Positions 5,038-6,407 of a stretch of 6,407 nt of DNA are shown piece after piece. Every line of letters starts with the position of its first letter. The first letter of the stretch is position 1. The notes below the pieces were generated by a model. It ran no database searches. It saw only the letters and a program-made list of their open reading frames with translations, and was not told the origin of the DNA. Source of the stretch: Deltaproteobacteria bacterium (lineage in GTDB: Bacteria > Myxococcota > B64-G9); the NCBI GenBank assembly GCA_030591745.1, contig JAUVAM010000244.1, forward strand, positions 1 through 6,407. Reading direction: 5' to 3'. Both the position numbers and the translations under genes were made by a program.

Positions 5038-6407
5038 CTACAAGACACGCGGGCTGACCAAGATCTCCGCGCCCAGCTCTCTCAGCAAAAGCATCAAAGT
5101 CGCCACGTTTTCCCAGGGCGTCGCCCCAGTGGCCTGAATGATAAAACGCGGATTGAGTTTCTCAATGCGATCATTGGTCAAAAGTTTCTTCAAGGCATCC
5201 AGATTCCAGCAGTCGATCTTCTGACAAGCGGCCGGGGCGGGCAGAACCACCTGCCCCCCCGGGCCACGAAACTGAAGCTTCAGCCCGTCGAGCACCAGCT
5301 CCACACGGGTGCTCGTCTTGGCATGCGCCTGCCCTTGCCCAAGACGGGAAAGACCACCCAGCTTCCTTCCGTCCGCCTTCTTCGGCCCCTCCAGCCAGAC
5401 CGACAAAAGACGAAGCCCACGAACAGGATCCCTCAAGGCCACGGGGACTCGCGGCTCAGCCCGCCCCGCGCTTAAAACCACAAGCTGCGGAGCCAAGGCC
5501 CGCCAGGGGCATCGATGATCGATCCACAACTGAAAGGGCTCACCCTTTTCCAGTCCTTCCGCGCCACGCAAGCGACCCGCCCTGTCCAAGAGTACACGCC
5601 GGACCAAACCGAAGGCAGGCGGCGCAAATCCCTCCTTCAGTTCACTTGCAAACAACTCGGGTTCAGCCTGAGCATGCCAGGCAAGAGCCAGCTCACAAGC
5701 CCGCGCCGAGCCCTGCTCACAGACTTCCTTCAACAAAACAAGTCCCCGGGAACGCTCTCCCAAAAGAGCCAAACGCCGGGCCCGATAGCGCAGGCGCATC
5801 CAACGCATCTCTTCAGCCAGAAGACGGGTGACCGGATCCGCCGCCGCACATTCCAGATCTTCGCGTTCCGCGGGCTGTTCCAATTGCAGATCTTCGGGCT
5901 TCTCCTTCAACCAGTGAAGCACCAGACGGTCCAAACAAGCCTGGCCCGCGCCACCTGCCGCGTAAACCTCGGGCACATCCCAACTGCCGCCGGATTCCGC
6001 ATGGCTCTCAATCAAGCGCCAATCGCCCCCCTCTTCATCGACGAAGACGCTTTGGTCCATGACATCGCCAGGCTTCGGCCCCGTGGCCGACCATCGGCCT
6101 AACAAACGCCGATGCAATGCAAAGGACAAGGGAACACGCTCCTCGGCGGAAACCTCTTCCAATTCCTCAAACAACCCAATCAAGCCACGGACAGCAAAAA
6201 ACTCACGCAGACGCCAACGACGCACATACAAACCTTCGCCGCGGGCAGCAAATGCCAAAAACGCCGGGGTCTGAGGTCCCAATTCGGGCGAAACAGCAGA
6301 AAAGGAGTCACTGCATTCGCCCAGGCACAAATCAACCCGCACCCAATGCTCGCCAAGAATGACTTTCAGGGTTTGATCCAAGCCCTCGGCCAAAAGCCAG
6401 CCCTTGA
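5038..6407 (-). CDS. Hypothetical protein with C-terminal ExbD/TolR-like domain, 5' end beyond right edge
   Basis: The frame is open from the right edge to TAG at 5040-5038. The first in-frame start inside the window is a TTG at 6393, but the frame continues upstream without a stop, so the real start is probably outside. Numbering from that TTG (451 residues), residues 1-180 match nothing I know. Residues about 213-240 (ERSRGLVLLKEVCEQGSARACELALAW) look like one Sel1-like helical repeat with a Cys pair (225, 233). Residues 362-451 resemble the periplasmic domain of ExbD/TolR: a VELVLDGLKLQF strand, then WNLDALKKLL, PRFIIQATGATPWENVATLM and LLRELGAEILVS. No membrane helix like the ExbD anchor is visible before it. 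Nine cysteines suggest an exported protein with disulfides, but any signal peptide is out of view. It converges on the lipoprotein gene with 2 bases between stops, so it is a separate transcription unit. Any link to TonB energisation is speculative. Confidence 0.82.
   Translation of the reverse strand, partial: KGWLLAEGLDQTLKVILGEHWVRVDLCLGECSDSFSAVSPELGPQTPAFLAFAARGEGLYVRRWRLREFFAVRGLIGLFEELEEVSAEERVPLSFALHRRLLGRWSATGPKPGDVMDQSVFVDEEGGDWRLIESHAESGGSWDVPEVYAAGGAGQACLDRLVLHWLKEKPEDLQLEQPAEREDLECAAADPVTRLLAEEMRWMRLRYRARRLALLGERSRGLVLLKEVCEQGSARACELALAWHAQAEPELFASELKEGFAPPAFGLVRRVLLDRAGRLRGAEGLEKGEPFQLWIDHRCPWRALAPQLVVLSAGRAEPRVPVALRDPVRGLRLLSVWLEGPKKADGRKLGGLSRLGQGQAHAKTSTRVELVLDGLKLQFRGPGGQVVLPAPAACQKIDCWNLDALKKLLTNDRIEKLNPRFIIQATGATPWENVATLMLLLRELGAEILVSPRVL

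Noticed and set aside
5515..6102. 195-codon plus-strand open frame
   Set aside because: It lies opposite the longer minus-strand gene with the ExbD-like end, has no recognisable domain and looks like a codon-bias shadow.

Overview
The window reads as part of a nickel (possibly cobalt) acquisition locus from a moderately GC-rich Gram-negative bacterium. It encodes an outer-membrane TonB-dependent receptor and a lipoprotein, so a double membrane is certain. The style of the proteins (His-rich receptor plug of the IN-E-SQVHGQGY-D-HF type, a Sel1-like Cys helix pair joined to an ExbD/TolR-like domain) suggests a deltaproteobacterial, myxobacterial or bradymonad-like lineage. That placement is a guess and was not tested.

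Layout, left to right. Bases 1-1897 are one tightly packed minus-strand operon, transcribed right to left: nikR, cbiM, a small PDGLE (CbiN/NikN-type) protein and cbiQ. The genes are separated by 3 bp or overlap by 4 bp and 1 bp. cbiQ runs off the left edge, and the ATPase gene cbiO would be expected just beyond it. Bases 1898-2079 are a 182-bp divergent control region with imperfect inverted repeats near both possible promoters, a perfect tandem 13-bp repeat and paired TGACTCA words. Bases 2080-5035 are a plus-strand pair: a TonB-dependent receptor and, 25 bp later, a His-rich lipoprotein. From 5038 to the right edge runs a minus-strand gene of unknown function. It converges on the lipoprotein gene with only 2 bp between the stop codons, and its C-terminal domain resembles the periplasmic part of ExbD/TolR. 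Its 5' end lies outside the window.

How the parts would work together (inference from family knowledge plus layout): the receptor would bring nickel or a nickel complex across the outer membrane using TonB energy. The lipoprotein, with His/Cys clusters at residues 83-88 and 270-277, could bind metal at the membrane surface or in the periplasm. CbiM-PDGLE-CbiQ, with the missing CbiO, would carry the ion across the inner membrane. NikR, which keeps all four nickel ligands and sits between the two arms, would shut both down when nickel is sufficient. The least described parts are the lipoprotein and the convergent ExbD-like protein.

There is no gene-free stretch longer than 300 bases. I saw no tRNA, rRNA, CRISPR array, insertion sequence or convincing hairpin terminator.
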